Source: Mesorhizobium_K quangtriensis (lineage in GTDB: Bacteria > Pseudomonadota > Alphaproteobacteria > Rhizobiales > Rhizobiaceae). Taken from it: a stretch of 64,000 nt of DNA. The translations under genes and the position numbers were made by a program. A model generated the notes under the pieces. The model was not told the origin of the DNA and ran no database searches. It saw nothing but the letters and a program-made list of their open reading frames with translations. Positions within the stretch are counted from its first letter, which is position 1; each line of letters starts with the position of its first letter. This document shows, in pieces, positions 50,668 through 59,619 of this stretch. Location of the stretch: positions 1 through 64,000 of the forward strand of contig NZ_JBEBMF010000003.1 of the NCBI RefSeq assembly GCF_040081925.1, written 5' to 3'.

Positions 50668-52860
50668 ATGGCTTCAAAAGCCTCGAACAACCCGGTGACT
50701 TCGCAGGTCACGCTGATCGTTCTTGCGCTGGCGGCTTTCTCGCTCGCGATGCTCGTTGGATTCGGTTTCTTCGCCACGCTGGAGACGGACAGGAACTCGC
50801 TGACGAAGCAGAAGGCGTTCGTTGCCGCGGGCCTTGCCGACGAGACCGCCGAACTCATCCGGCAGCAGACAAGCGTTGCGCTCTGGGACGATTCCGTCCT
50901 CGCAGCCAGAAATGGCGATCAGGCCTGGATGGCCGAAAACCTCGGCGAGTGGATGCACGCCTATTACGGACTGGACCGCGTCTATGTCCTTGATGCATCA
51001 GGGGCGCCCATCCACGCCATGCAGGACGGCGCCACGCTGTCTGGTGCATCCTACGAAGACGATCGCGCCGTCGTTGAAGCCGCCGTCGCGCGCTTGCTCA
51101 CCATGATGCGAGCACTGGCAGCCGACAGTCACGAGACGCCTGTCGTCAGCGATCTCGTGACCATCGCAGGACAACCGGCGATCCTTTCCGTCCAGCCGAT
51201 CCTGCCGAATTCGAACCGCGTCATTCAGGACGCCGGGCAGGAATACGTCCACGTCGCGATCCAGGTGATCGACGACCGCCTGGTCGATCGCATCGCGCGC
51301 AAATATCAACTCACCGGCATGCATCTGCTGCCGCAACTCACCGCGGCGCTGCCCGTGGCGAGCGTCCCCCTGATCGGCTCTACCGGAACGATTCTCGGCT
51401 ATGTCACCTGGAGCCAGGAGCGTCCCGGGCTCGACCTAGTTCGGCAGGCCAGCCCAGCCTTCCTGGGCTTCTGCCTTCTGGCGGCTGGCGTCCTGTGGTT
51501 CCTGCTCAAGCGGCTCCGCCGCACCGCCGGCGAGCTTCAGCAGAGTCAGGAACAGACGCAATACATCGCCTTCCATGACAGGCTGACCGGCCTGCCCAAC
51601 CGCGCCCTGTTCGAGGACAGGCTGAAGCAGGCGCTGTTTGCCGTATCGCGCGACGCCCGCAAGATCGGCCTCCTCTACGTTGATCTCGACCGGTTCAAGA
51701 CTGTCAATGACACGTTCGGTCATGCCGCAGGCGACGAACTGGTCAGGCTGACCGCTACCCGCCTGCACAATGCGGTGCGGCAGATCGATACGGTTGCCCG
51801 CTTGGGCGGCGACGAATTCGCCATCGTCATTTTCGATATCAAGGACCTAACGACGGCTGAGGAGCTCTGCCAGCGTCTGCTCGCCGAGATATCGCGGCCG
51901 TTCGACCTGCTCGGCAATCAGGTCTTCATAGATGCCAGCATCGGCGTCGCTCTGTCGGAAGGGCCCGAAACCGACCCTGCCGAACTGCTGCGTAAGGCCG
52001 ACATCGCGCTTTACGAGGCAAAGAAGGCCGGTGGCAGCCGTCACGAGGTTTTCGCCGGCGATATGGACGATCTGCTGGCGCACAAGCGTGTCATCGAGGC
52101 CGACATGCGCGAGGCGCTGTCCGGCAAGGGCGGCATGAAGCTCGTCTACCAGCCGATCTACGCTTCCGACTGCCGCACCGTCGTCGGCGCCGAAGCCCTC
52201 ATTCGCTGGGACCATCCTGTCCATGGCGAGTTGTCGCCGTCGCACTTCGTCTCGATCGCGGATGAACGCGGCATGACGGGCCTACTTGGCGAATGGGTAC
52301 TCGACAATGTCGCGCGCTTCGCAGCCGGATCGGACCTGCCGTGGATTGCCTTCAACGTCTCGCCGCTTCAACTGCGCGACGCCACTTTCGCCGACCGGGT
52401 GGCCGATGTTTTCCAGCAGGCAAACGTCGAGCCGGAGCGAATCCAGATCGAGATCGTCGAGAGCGCGCTCCTTGAAAATTGCCAGGCAACGCGAGCTTCG
52501 CTGTCGAAGCTGAGGGCTGCCGGGTTCACGATCGTGCTCGATGATTTTGGCACCGGTTATTCGTCGATCAACTATCTGAAGCGCCATATCATCGACAAGC
52601 TGAAGATCGACCGGTCCTTCGTGCGCATGCTCGGCGGCACCGAAGGGACAGCGATCGTCAAGGCGATCATTGAGCTTGCGACCACGCTCAAGGTGAAGAT
52701 CACTGCGGAAGGCGTCGAAACGTCGGAACAGCGCGACCTGCTGGTCAAGCTCGGCTGCCATGAATTGCAGGGTTTCCTTCTGTCGCCGCCGCTCGAGGCG
52801 GGCGATATCGACGCTCGTTCCGACAAGCCGTCCGCAAGGCTGCGCGCCGCCGGCGTCTGA
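50668..52860 (+). CDS. Membrane diguanylate cyclase/phosphodiesterase (CHASE4-GGDEF-EAL)
   Basis: 730 aa from ATG 50668. First membrane helix near residues 17-39, then a periplasmic CHASE4-like sensor (WDDSVLAARNGDQAWMAENL, then GLDRVYVLDASGAPIHAMQD), second helix near 260, GGDEF domain with intact active site RLGGDEFAIV (about 380) and EAL domain with EALIRWDHP (about 508) and DDFGTGYSSINYLKRHIIDK near 625. Both activities look possible: synthesis and hydrolysis of cyclic di-GMP. It probably senses a periplasmic cue and steers motility or biofilm. Alone, flanked by the convergent LysR gene. Confidence 0.93.
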   Translation: MASKASNNPVTSQVTLIVLALAAFSLAMLVGFGFFATLETDRNSLTKQKAFVAAGLADETAELIRQQTSVALWDDSVLAARNGDQAWMAENLGEWMHAYYGLDRVYVLDASGAPIHAMQDGATLSGASYEDDRAVVEAAVARLLTMMRALAADSHETPVVSDLVTIAGQPAILSVQPILPNSNRVIQDAGQEYVHVAIQVIDDRLVDRIARKYQLTGMHLLPQLTAALPVASVPLIGSTGTILGYVTWSQERPGLDLVRQASPAFLGFCLLAAGVLWFLLKRLRRTAGELQQSQEQTQYIAFHDRLTGLPNRALFEDRLKQALFAVSRDARKIGLLYVDLDRFKTVNDTFGHAAGDELVRLTATRLHNAVRQIDTVARLGGDEFAIVIFDIKDLTTAEELCQRLLAEISRPFDLLGNQVFIDASIGVALSEGPETDPAELLRKADIALYEAKKAGGSRHEVFAGDMDDLLAHKRVIEADMREALSGKGGMKLVYQPIYASDCRTVVGAEALIRWDHPVHGELSPSHFVSIADERGMTGLLGEWVLDNVARFAAGSDLPWIAFNVSPLQLRDATFADRVADVFQQANVEPERIQIEIVESALLENCQATRASLSKLRAAGFTIVLDDFGTGYSSINYLKRHIIDKLKIDRSFVRMLGGTEGTAIVKAIIELATTLKVKITAEGVETSEQRDLLVKLGCHELQGFLLSPPLEAGDIDARSDKPSARLRAAGV

Positions 52861-52862
52861 CG

Positions 52863-53822
52863 CTACCAACCCTGCGCAACGTGTACCGGTCTCGCCTTTC
52901 GGCCGCGCACCGCCGACGTGAACGGGGCGATGTCGAAGCCGCCCGCGTCCTCGGCCTGCGGCACCGATATGTTGTCCAGGCTGTCGGAAATATGGCGCGC
53001 GATGGCGTCGACGATGTCGGCGCGTCCGGCATGCCCGCGTATGATACCGATCCTGCAGTCCGGCAGCGCGCCGAAGCCGTCGGCCTCGCCCAGCACGCGC
53101 ATGCCCGGCCTAAGTGCGCATTCGGGCAGCACCGAAACCGCCAGTCCCGAAAGAACCGCCGCCGTGATGACGGTCGCTGAATAGCTGGAGAACAGCACGC
53201 GGTAGTCGCGCTTCATCTGCGTGAGCACCTCGCAGGCGGAGCGCCGCCACACGCAGGTCGGCCGGCCGAAGGCCATAGGCAGCACCTCTTCCTCATGCGT
53301 CGCGTGGTTGGCCGACGAGACCCAGAGCAGTGGTTCGCGCCGCACCACCTCAGACAGCGCTGCGGCGTCGTCATGCGTGACAATGGCGAGGTCGAGATTG
53401 CCTCGCTTCAGATTGTCCACCAGCCCCGGTGTCGGCTCGCAGATGACCGTCAGTTCGACGCGCGGATTGGAGCGCGCGAAACGCGCCATGATCTCGGGCA
53501 GGAAGCGGTCGGCGTAATCGTCCGGGATGCCGATGCGCATAGATCCTTCCAGCGCCCGGTCGTCAAAGGCCGCGAGCGTCTCGCGGTTGAGGTGGATCAG
53601 TCGTCGTGCGTAAGCGAGCAACCTCTCGCCATCAGCCGTTAGCCGGTTCGAACGACCGTCCTTTTCGAAAAGCGGCTTGCCGATCCGCTCTTCCAGCCGG
53701 CGCATCTGCATCGAGACGGCCGACTGCGTCCTGTGCACCTCGTCGGCGGCGCGTGTGAAGCTGCCGGTGTCGGAGATGGAGATGAAGGTTTGCAATTGGT
53801 CGAGGTCGAGTGGAGCAGCCAT
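52863..53822 (-). CDS. LysR-family transcriptional regulator
   Basis: 319 aa. LysR winged helix at 1-60 (LDQLQTFISISDTGSFTRAA, HRTQSAVSMQMRRLEERIGK, PLFEKDGR), then a substrate-binding domain of type 2 periplasmic fold (RIGIPDDYADRFLPEIMARF, LAIVTHDDAA, SVLPECALRPGMRVLGEADG). The effector is not readable. It is divergent from the DUF1127 gene at 53986, which it may control, and convergent with the cyclic-di-GMP gene (two-base gap). Confidence 0.9.
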   Translation of the reverse strand: MAAPLDLDQLQTFISISDTGSFTRAADEVHRTQSAVSMQMRRLEERIGKPLFEKDGRSNRLTADGERLLAYARRLIHLNRETLAAFDDRALEGSMRIGIPDDYADRFLPEIMARFARSNPRVELTVICEPTPGLVDNLKRGNLDLAIVTHDDAAALSEVVRREPLLWVSSANHATHEEEVLPMAFGRPTCVWRRSACEVLTQMKRDYRVLFSSYSATVITAAVLSGLAVSVLPECALRPGMRVLGEADGFGALPDCRIGIIRGHAGRADIVDAIARHISDSLDNISVPQAEDAGGFDIAPFTSAVRGRKARPVHVAQGW

Positions 53823-53985
53823 GGCGGAAATCCATCATGAACGTTGATGATAAAGATTAGAAACATTCGTTGGTTAAATCAATCAGAGAGGCGCAATGTC
53901 TCGACGTTAGCCGAACGGAGTTTCTTTTCGCCGCCCATGACAATGGGCGTGGCAGCGGATTCGTTCGCCCGCATGAAGGAGAGAG

Positions 53986-54273
53986 ATGATGACGACCACC
54001 ACCCACGCAGCAGAAGCGATGCACCGTCCGGCGCGTCTGGTCGCGCGTGTCGTCAACGCCCTCCATGCCATCGCAACGTCCTGGAAAAACCGCCGCGACT
54101 TCTATCGCCTCGGCGAGATGTCGGACACCGAACTCGCAGACATCGGCCTTAGGCGGTCCGACCTCAACGTCGTCGTCGATCTACCTTTCGGCCGAGACCC
54201 GACGATCTATCTCGGCTCGATCGCCGATGCCCGCCGTCGTGAGATCGAGGCTGCCTCGAGGCAGACTACCTAG
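53986..54273 (+). CDS. DUF1127 (YjiS-like) protein
   Basis: 95 aa. The DUF1127 part is SWKNRRDFYRLGEMSDTELA followed by DIGLRRSDLNVVVDLPFG, preceded by a basic region with HRPARLVARVVNALHAIA. It is longer than the 62-aa copy at 8825 because of a short tail (DPTIYLGSIADARRREIEAA). Good ribosome binding site (AAGGAGAGAG) before ATG 53986. It faces the LysR gene, a frequent rhizobial arrangement. Followed by a terminator. Confidence 0.85.
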   Translation: MMTTTTHAAEAMHRPARLVARVVNALHAIATSWKNRRDFYRLGEMSDTELADIGLRRSDLNVVVDLPFGRDPTIYLGSIADARRREIEAASRQTT

Positions 54274-54335
54274 GGCTTCTGAAACGCAGGCCCATGACCC
54301 GCCGGCTTCACCCGCCGGTTTGCCTGCTTCCTGCT

Positions 54336-54366
54336 CGGCCCTCATTTTTGGGGGCCGGGTTTTTTC
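54336..54366 (+). terminator. Terminator after the DUF1127 gene
   Basis: CGGCCCTC (54336-54343) pairs with GGGGGCCG (54350-54357), including one G-T pair, across a T-rich loop, and is followed by a run of T (GTTTTTTCG). It ends the transcript from 53986. Confidence 0.7.
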
Positions 54367-54505
54367 GTGCAATATGCTGGAGCGATAGTGCGGCCGTGTC
54401 TGGGACTTGACCTGCGCGTACAAAAGATAAAATCCGCCGATGAGTTGCCGGTCGACTCGCTCTGGCTGGGCACACGACCACTGCCGCATGGCGTATAGGG
54501 AAGGG

Positions 54506-55207
54506 ATGACAGAAATCGTGAGTGCCGAAGACGATGTCGTTGAGCGCGCATCGGACACACCCCGCAAGAGAGGGAAGTCGAGCAGGTCCGGCAACCTGCA
54601 CGTCGCGGCGCGTACGCGAGCGGTCGCGAAGATACTCAAGGCCGCCGAGACGGTGTTCGGCCGGCGCGGTTTCGATGGCGCGACGACCGCCGAGATCGCC
54701 AGAGAGGCCGGTGTCGCCAAGGCGACGCTGCACTACTACTTCAAGACCAAGGAAGACCTGCACCGCGGCGTTCTCAAACGCCTTCATTTCATCTGGGAAA
54801 GCGCGCTGAACGAGATCAGCCCGGACGCCGCGCCAGCGGAGGCAATAGGCCGCTACATCGCCGCAAAGATGCGCGCCACGAGAGAGCACCCTGAACTCAC
54901 GCGCCTGTGGGCGCTTGAGGTCCTGTCCGGAGGCGGACGCGTCGAAGACTATCTCCGCAAGAGTTCCAACAGGATCATCGCGCAGAAGAGCGTCATCATG
55001 AACCGCTGGATCGCGGAGGGGCGGATGGATCCTGTCGACCCCTACCACGTCATCTTCTCTATCTGGGCCATGACCCAGACCTACGCTGAGACGGAAGCCC
55101 AGATCGCAGTTGTCATGGGCACTGACGGCATCGACGAGGAGATGATGCGCAGGGCCAAGGAAACGATCTCCCACGTCATGCTCAAGGGGCTGGGCCTGAA
55201 AGCCTGA
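54506..55207 (+). CDS. rutR: TetR-family regulator RutR
   Basis: 233 aa; I prefer ATG 54506 (behind AGGGAAGGG) to the longer frame from 54440. TetR helix-turn-helix: AVAKILKAAETVFGRRGFDG, ATTAEIAREAGVAKATLHYY, FKTKEDLHRGVL. The C-terminal domain is the YcdC/RutR type (IGRYIAAKMRATREHPELTR, FSIWAMTQTYAETEAQIAVV). RutR represses pyrimidine degradation genes and is released by uracil. A TGACCA-N2-TGGTCA site lies 68 bases after the gene, matching the RutR box. The usual rut or pydAB genes are not present. Confidence 0.82.
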   Translation: MTEIVSAEDDVVERASDTPRKRGKSSRSGNLHVAARTRAVAKILKAAETVFGRRGFDGATTAEIAREAGVAKATLHYYFKTKEDLHRGVLKRLHFIWESALNEISPDAAPAEAIGRYIAAKMRATREHPELTRLWALEVLSGGGRVEDYLRKSSNRIIAQKSVIMNRWIAEGRMDPVDPYHVIFSIWAMTQTYAETEAQIAVVMGTDGIDEEMMRRAKETISHVMLKGLGLKA

Positions 55208-55274
55208 AGGCAAGGATTTCACAGCTTTTTCCTGCCATGCCTTGGCAGGTGCAAAACCCTTGTTGACAGACACT

Positions 55275-55288
55275 GACCAAATGGTCAT
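55275..55288. promoter_or_regulatory. RutR-type operator
   Basis: TGACCA-AA-TGGTCA, a perfect 6-bp dyad with a two-base centre, agrees with the RutR consensus (TTGACCANNTGGTCAA) except the outermost bases. TTGACA at 55264-55269 could be the -35 of a promoter that the site overlaps. It faces the small ORF at 55345. Confidence 0.75.
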
Positions 55289-55344
55289 GAATTGCTGAGC
55301 AATCGGTCTGCAAACAGGGTCGACCGAAGCGGCAGGAGGTCAGC

Positions 55345-55479
55345 ATGCGCACTCACATGCCAGTCTTCGCGGACAGCCGATCTGCCGAAACAAGGCAATC
55401 TTCCGCCAGCAGCGGAGCCGGGTCCCGGTCAGGCGCGTCCATGTTTCGATGCGTTGACACGGAGGTGAAGCCGAACTGA
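55345..55479 (+). CDS. Short ORF behind the RutR operator (remnant?)
   Basis: 44 aa. A very strong ribosome binding site (AGGAGGT) precedes ATG 55345. The protein (MRTHMPVFADSRSAETRQSS and a serine-rich tail) matches no family I know. I suspect the promoter, operator and start of a former pyrimidine-degradation operon followed by a deletion. It may also be a genuine short product. Confidence 0.4.
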   Translation: MRTHMPVFADSRSAETRQSSASSGAGSRSGASMFRCVDTEVKPN

Positions 55480-55657
55480 CTGGCTGCCCCACGGTATGGC
55501 GGTTGGGATATGTCGCCACATCGTCTTCGCACCCAAGGCCAGCAGTTCGGCTTCCCGCAGTTCTGACATAGGATGAAGAGGGTTGGCCGCTTCGACCTGC
55601 GATAGTCCCGACGAGAATCTTTAGAATTGGCTGGACCGGATTCTGTTCCGGTATGAT

Positions 55658-56647
55658 CTACCGATACCGGTCCATACCCTTGGTGAACTGGTCGAAGATC
55701 GAGCCCATGTTCTTCTCGTAGTCGTCGCGCTGCTTGCGGCCCGTCTCGAACATCTCGCCGAACAGGTCGTCATAGGGGTTCTTCTGGCGGCCCCCCTGCG
55801 GCTGGCTGTCGCGCTGCCGTGGCGCCTCCTCCGGTTCGGGTTCAGGCGCACGCCGCTGTCCACCGCCCTGCTGCGCACCCTTCAGCATCTCTTCGAAGAT
55901 TTTGCCGAGCGGATTGTCGCCGAACGGATTCTGGTCCTGTCGCTCGGGCTCTGGCTGGCGCTGTCTGGGCTGTTGCTGCGGCTGCGCCTGCCCACCAGGC
56001 ATGCCCTGAACCGCGCCGCCGAACATGTCCTTGAGGATCTTGCCGAACGGGTTGTCGAACGGATCAGCAGGCTGCGCCTGCGGTTGCTGCGGGGTCTGCC
56101 TCTGCTGCGGATGGCCACCCCCCATGCCACCCTGCCGCATCATCTGCTCTATAATTTCCTGAAGCGGGTTGCCGGAACCACCAAAGCCCGCTGCCTGCTG
56201 CGTCTGCCCGAACTGGCCCGGATTCAACTGGCCGGAGGATTGCTTGAACAGCCCGCCCATGATCATCGCCGCGATTGCCGGTAGCATCTGCTGCAGCGCC
56301 TGCTGGCTGATGCCGGTCGCCTGCGCGGCCTGCGCCGCCACCGCGCGTGAAAGATCCTTCGATCCGAACAGATGCCCAAGGATGCCGTTGCCTTCGGCCA
56401 TGCCCTGCGGCGAGAACGCCGTCTGCGCATTGTCGAAATACTGCGCGTGCTGGCCGTTTCCGATCGCGTTGAGGAAGGCGCCGACACCATAGGGGTCGGA
56501 GGCATTGCGCTTCAGGCCCTGGCTGAAGGCAGGCAGCAGCGCCTCGACGGCCGCCTGCGTCTGCTGCTGTGACAGGTTGAACTGCCGCGCCAGCGCATCC
56601 ATGCCCTGGCCGTTCTGGGCATTGGCCAACATGTCAAACAGGTTCAT
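55658..56647 (-). CDS. DUF937 domain protein with Gln/Pro-rich tail
   Basis: 329 aa. The N-terminal 150 residues are the helical DUF937 domain (NLFDMLANAQNGQGMDALAR, LSQQQTQAAVEALLPAFSQG, VGAFLNAIGNGQHAQYFDN, ILGHLFGSKDLSRAVAAQAA). The second half is glutamine/proline/arginine-rich with repeats of NPFGxxLGKIxxxMxxGA. No signal or membrane segment. DUF937 is widespread and uncharacterised. It stands alone after a 180-base region, so I cannot name a partner. Confidence 0.85.
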   Translation of the reverse strand: MNLFDMLANAQNGQGMDALARQFNLSQQQTQAAVEALLPAFSQGLKRNASDPYGVGAFLNAIGNGQHAQYFDNAQTAFSPQGMAEGNGILGHLFGSKDLSRAVAAQAAQATGISQQALQQMLPAIAAMIMGGLFKQSSGQLNPGQFGQTQQAAGFGGSGNPLQEIIEQMMRQGGMGGGHPQQRQTPQQPQAQPADPFDNPFGKILKDMFGGAVQGMPGGQAQPQQQPRQRQPEPERQDQNPFGDNPLGKIFEEMLKGAQQGGGQRRAPEPEPEEAPRQRDSQPQGGRQKNPYDDLFGEMFETGRKQRDDYEKNMGSIFDQFTKGMDRYR

Positions 56648-56743
56648 CGTGATTTCCTCGCCACAAGCATCCTCGAGGAAAACCTAGGGCGTTTTCGCCC
56701 CGGCTTGAAGGGCCTTCGTAAGAAATGGTTGCCGGCGCTCGGA

Positions 56744-56787
56744 GCATAATCCCGAAAAGTGGGAACCGGTTTCAGAACAGATCATGC
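56744..56787. repeat. Dispersed palindromic intergenic repeat, copy 2
   Basis: GCATAATCCCGAAAAGTGGG, then AACCGGTTTCAGAACAGATC and ATGC, a compact copy of the repeat at 46252 without its insert, with the GATC ends and CCGAAAAGTGGG and CCGGTTT blocks kept. It lies in the gap between the DUF937 gene and gpmA. Confidence 0.7.
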
Positions 56788-57068
56788 CCTAGGTTCTGTA
56801 CCCATAAGCGGGACTCCGTTTGAGATTGTGTCTCGGTTCAGCGAGCGCAACGGACGGGCGCACATTCCAGCCAGCGCGACAGCAAGGTTGCAGCCGCCGG
56901 CGATGCAGACCTCTACCGCAAGCGCAATCTCGTGGAGCGCTTGCTTCTGCACGCTCAAGCACTTCCGACGCATCGCGACGTGCCACGACAAGCGCGCGAG
57001 AAACTTGCCCCACAGCAATAGCTACCGCATCAGCGCGACTGCAAATGCAGACTTATGAGTCGGCTGCC

Positions 57069-57686
57069 TTAGCCGAGCACGTCCTTCGATTTCACGGTCG
57101 AATCGGCGTTGAGCGTGTAGACGATCGGCACGCCCGTCGCGAGCTCCAGCTGGACGATCTCCTCGCCCGATTTGCCTTCCAGCGCCATGATGAGCGCGCG
57201 CAGCGAATTGCCATGCGCGGCCACCAGCACCGTCTCTCCGCGCAGGACGTGCGGCTGCATCGTGTACATGTAGTAGGGCCAGACGCGCGCGCCGGTGTCC
57301 TTCAGGCTTTCACCGCCGGGGGGCTGGATGTCGTAGGAACGCCGCCAGATGTGCACCTGTTCCTCGCCCCACTTGGCGCGGGCATCGTCCTTGTTGAGGC
57401 CGGACAGGTCGCCGTAGTCGCGTTCGTTCAGAGCCTTGTCGCGGATCGTCTTCAGGTCGGGCTGGCCGACCGTGTCGAGGATGATCTGGCAAGTCTTCTG
57501 CGCGCGCTGCAGCGCGGAGGTGAAGGCGATGTCGAACTTCAGCCCCTTGGCCTTCAGCTTCTCCGCGCCTGCTTTCGCCTCCGCGCGGCCCTGCTCGGTC
57601 AGGTCGACGTCGCGCCAGCCGGTGAACAGGTTCTTCAGGTTCCATTCGCTCTGGCCGTGGCGGACGAGCACGAGTGTGCCGGACAT
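57069..57686 (-). CDS. gpmA: 2,3-bisphosphoglycerate-dependent phosphoglycerate mutase
   Basis: 205 aa. Histidine phosphatase fold: LVLVRHGQSEWNLKNLFTGW with the catalytic His in RHG, GLKFDIAFTSALQRAQKTCQ, LNERDYGDLSGLNKDDARA and the second His in VLVAAHGNSLRALIMAL. It interconverts 3- and 2-phosphoglycerate in glycolysis. It is shorter than the E. coli type (about 250 aa), as usual in alphaproteobacteria. It follows dapB on the same strand, 40 bases away. Confidence 0.95.
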   Translation of the reverse strand: MSGTLVLVRHGQSEWNLKNLFTGWRDVDLTEQGRAEAKAGAEKLKAKGLKFDIAFTSALQRAQKTCQIILDTVGQPDLKTIRDKALNERDYGDLSGLNKDDARAKWGEEQVHIWRRSYDIQPPGGESLKDTGARVWPYYMYTMQPHVLRGETVLVAAHGNSLRALIMALEGKSGEEIVQLELATGVPIVYTLNADSTVKSKDVLG

Positions 57687-57726
57687 GGAAACTCCTTCTG
57701 ATTGATCGAATTAGCTTAACGCGGAA

Positions 57727-58557
57727 TCACGCAGAGCCAAGGCCCAGCACGTCGCGCATCGAATAGAGGCCGGCCTTCTTGTCGCGCGCCCAGAGCGCTG
57801 CCTTGACCGCCCCGCGCGCGAAAATGGCGCGGTCCTCGGCGTGGTGCGAGAGCGTGATGCGCTCGCCGGGGCCGGCCAGGATGACGGAATGGTCGCCGAC
57901 GACCGAGCCGCCGCGCAGCGTGGCGAAGCCGACCGTGCCGGACTGACGCGCGCCTGTGTGGCCGTCGCGCACGCGCACGCTGTTGTCGGCAAGTGCAATG
58001 GCGCGACCCCGTGCGGCGGCTTCACCGAGCAGCAGGGCGGTGCCCGAGGGGGCGTCGACCTTGTGCTTGTGGTGCATTTCGAGGATTTCGATGTCGAAAT
58101 CCTCGGGATCTAGGGACTTTGCGGCCTGTTCGACCAGCACGGCGAGCAGGTTGACGCCGAGGCTCATATTGCCGGACTTGACGATGGTCGCATGGCGGGC
58201 GGCGGCCGCGATCTTCGCGTCGTCCGCGGCCGAGCAGCCGGTGGTGCCGATGACATGCACGATGCGCGCCTGCGCGGCATAGCCTGCGAACTCGGTCGTG
58301 GCGGCAGGCACGGTGAAATCCAGTACGCCGTCGGCCTTGGCGAAGGCGGGCAGGGGATCGTCCGTGATCGTCACGCCGATCGGCCCGAGGCCGGCAAGCT
58401 CGCCCACATCGCGGCCGATGTCGCTTGAGCCCTTGCGCTCGATAGCGGCGGCGACTTTCGCGCCGGGAATGGAGGCGATGGCGCGGACCAGCGTCAGGCC
58501 CATGCGGCCGGCTGCGCCGACGACAACAAGACCCATATCGGCAGGCTGCTCGCTCAT
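57727..58557 (-). CDS. dapB: 4-hydroxy-tetrahydrodipicolinate reductase
   Basis: 276 aa from ATG 58557 (MSEQPADMGLVVVGAAGRMG); a longer frame upstream is antisense reading of glk. NAD(P) binding GAAGRMG at the N-terminus, TTEFAGYAAQARIVHVIGTT, NMSLGVNLLAVLVEQAA and the active site motif MHHKHKVDAPSGTALLLGEA. Step of lysine and diaminopimelate synthesis. In the same direction as glk and gpmA, a usual order in Mesorhizobium-type genomes (from memory). Confidence 0.96.
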   Translation of the reverse strand: MSEQPADMGLVVVGAAGRMGLTLVRAIASIPGAKVAAAIERKGSSDIGRDVGELAGLGPIGVTITDDPLPAFAKADGVLDFTVPAATTEFAGYAAQARIVHVIGTTGCSAADDAKIAAAARHATIVKSGNMSLGVNLLAVLVEQAAKSLDPEDFDIEILEMHHKHKVDAPSGTALLLGEAAARGRAIALADNSVRVRDGHTGARQSGTVGFATLRGGSVVGDHSVILAGPGERITLSHHAEDRAIFARGAVKAALWARDKKAGLYSMRDVLGLGSA

Positions 58558-58577
58558 AACTTGTTCCTTCGTAGCGA

Positions 58578-59618
58578 TCAGTTGCGCCAGCGGCGGCCGG
58601 CGGTCTCGACGCCGAAGGCATGGGGCTCTCGGGCATAGGTCGCGAGGCCGGCAAGTGCGCCGAGCGGATCGGTAATCACATAGATCGGTATGTCGGCCAT
58701 CCACTCGCTGTGCGGGGCCTTGTCGTTGAAGGCGGCGCGGAAGTTGCCAGCCTTCAGCGCCGGGATGATCCTCTGGGCGATACCGCCAGCCAGATAGACA
58801 CCGCCCTGCGCCTTGAACACCAGTGCCACGTCGCCGGCGGTGCGCCCGAGGCAGGTGACGAAGAGCGACAGCGCCTCCTGTGCGACCACATCCGTTCCAT
58901 CCAGCGCCGCCTTGGTGATTTCGGCGGGGGTTGTGAAGACGGGGGACTTCGCGTCGGCGGCGGCGATGGCGCGATAGGTATTGACCAGCCCACGGCCGGA
59001 CAGGATTTGCTCGCCCGAGACGCGGCCCTCCAGCGGCTCGATATGCGGCCAGACCTGATAGTCGCGCGGCGTGCGCGGGCCGATGTCCATGTGCCCGCCT
59101 TCGCCGGGAACCGGTATCCACTTGCCGTCTGACTTGATCAGACCGGCGACGCCGAGGCCGGTGCCGGGGCCAAGCACGGCGCGACCGGCATGCGGCAGCG
59201 CGTCCGCGCCGCCGATCTTCTCGACATGGTGGTCGCCGAGCGCCACCACGGCGAGCGCCTGCGCCTCGAAATCGTTCAGCAGCATGATGTCGGTCAGGCC
59301 GACCGTCGCGGCCATGCCCTTCGGCTTGACGACCCATGGGCAGTTGGTGAGCGGGATTTCGTCGCCGATGACCGGGCCGGCGAGCGCGAGCAGGGCCGAG
59401 CGCGGCTGAATTTTCAGCCGCTCGATCACCGCAACGCGGATGGCGTCGTCGATGGTCGGGAAGTCGGCGGTGTGGACGATCTGCGGTTCGCCGGTTGCGG
59501 CGCCGGCATGCTCGACGACGGCGAAGCGCGCGTTCGTGCCGCCGATGTCGCCGACGAGGATCGGGAACTCGAACGCTTCCGCTGACCCACCTGAGACGGT
59601 CGCTGCGTCGCCAGTCAT
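58578..59618 (-). CDS. glk: Glucokinase
   Basis: 346 aa. ROK-independent bacterial glucokinase family: VGDIGGTNARFAVVEHAG at the start, ALAGPVIGDEIPLTNCPWVV, MLLNDFEAQALAVVALGDHH with catalytic Asp, VLGPGTGLGVAGLI, PGEGGHMDIGPRTPRDYQVW and GGVYLAGGIAQRIIPALKAG. Phosphorylates glucose with ATP. It is 20 bases before dapB and one base after mgsA, so the set is likely one operon. Confidence 0.95.
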   Translation of the reverse strand: MTGDAATVSGGSAEAFEFPILVGDIGGTNARFAVVEHAGAATGEPQIVHTADFPTIDDAIRVAVIERLKIQPRSALLALAGPVIGDEIPLTNCPWVVKPKGMAATVGLTDIMLLNDFEAQALAVVALGDHHVEKIGGADALPHAGRAVLGPGTGLGVAGLIKSDGKWIPVPGEGGHMDIGPRTPRDYQVWPHIEPLEGRVSGEQILSGRGLVNTYRAIAAADAKSPVFTTPAEITKAALDGTDVVAQEALSLFVTCLGRTAGDVALVFKAQGGVYLAGGIAQRIIPALKAGNFRAAFNDKAPHSEWMADIPIYVITDPLGALAGLATYAREPHAFGVETAGRRWRN

Positions 59619-59619
59619 G

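Noticed and set aside
52920..53184. Plus-strand frames over the LysR gene
   Set aside because: Antisense of the LysR C-terminal domain.
57727..59337. 536-aa minus-strand frame through dapB and into glk
   Set aside because: Only the part from 58557 is DapB; the rest is another frame of glk.
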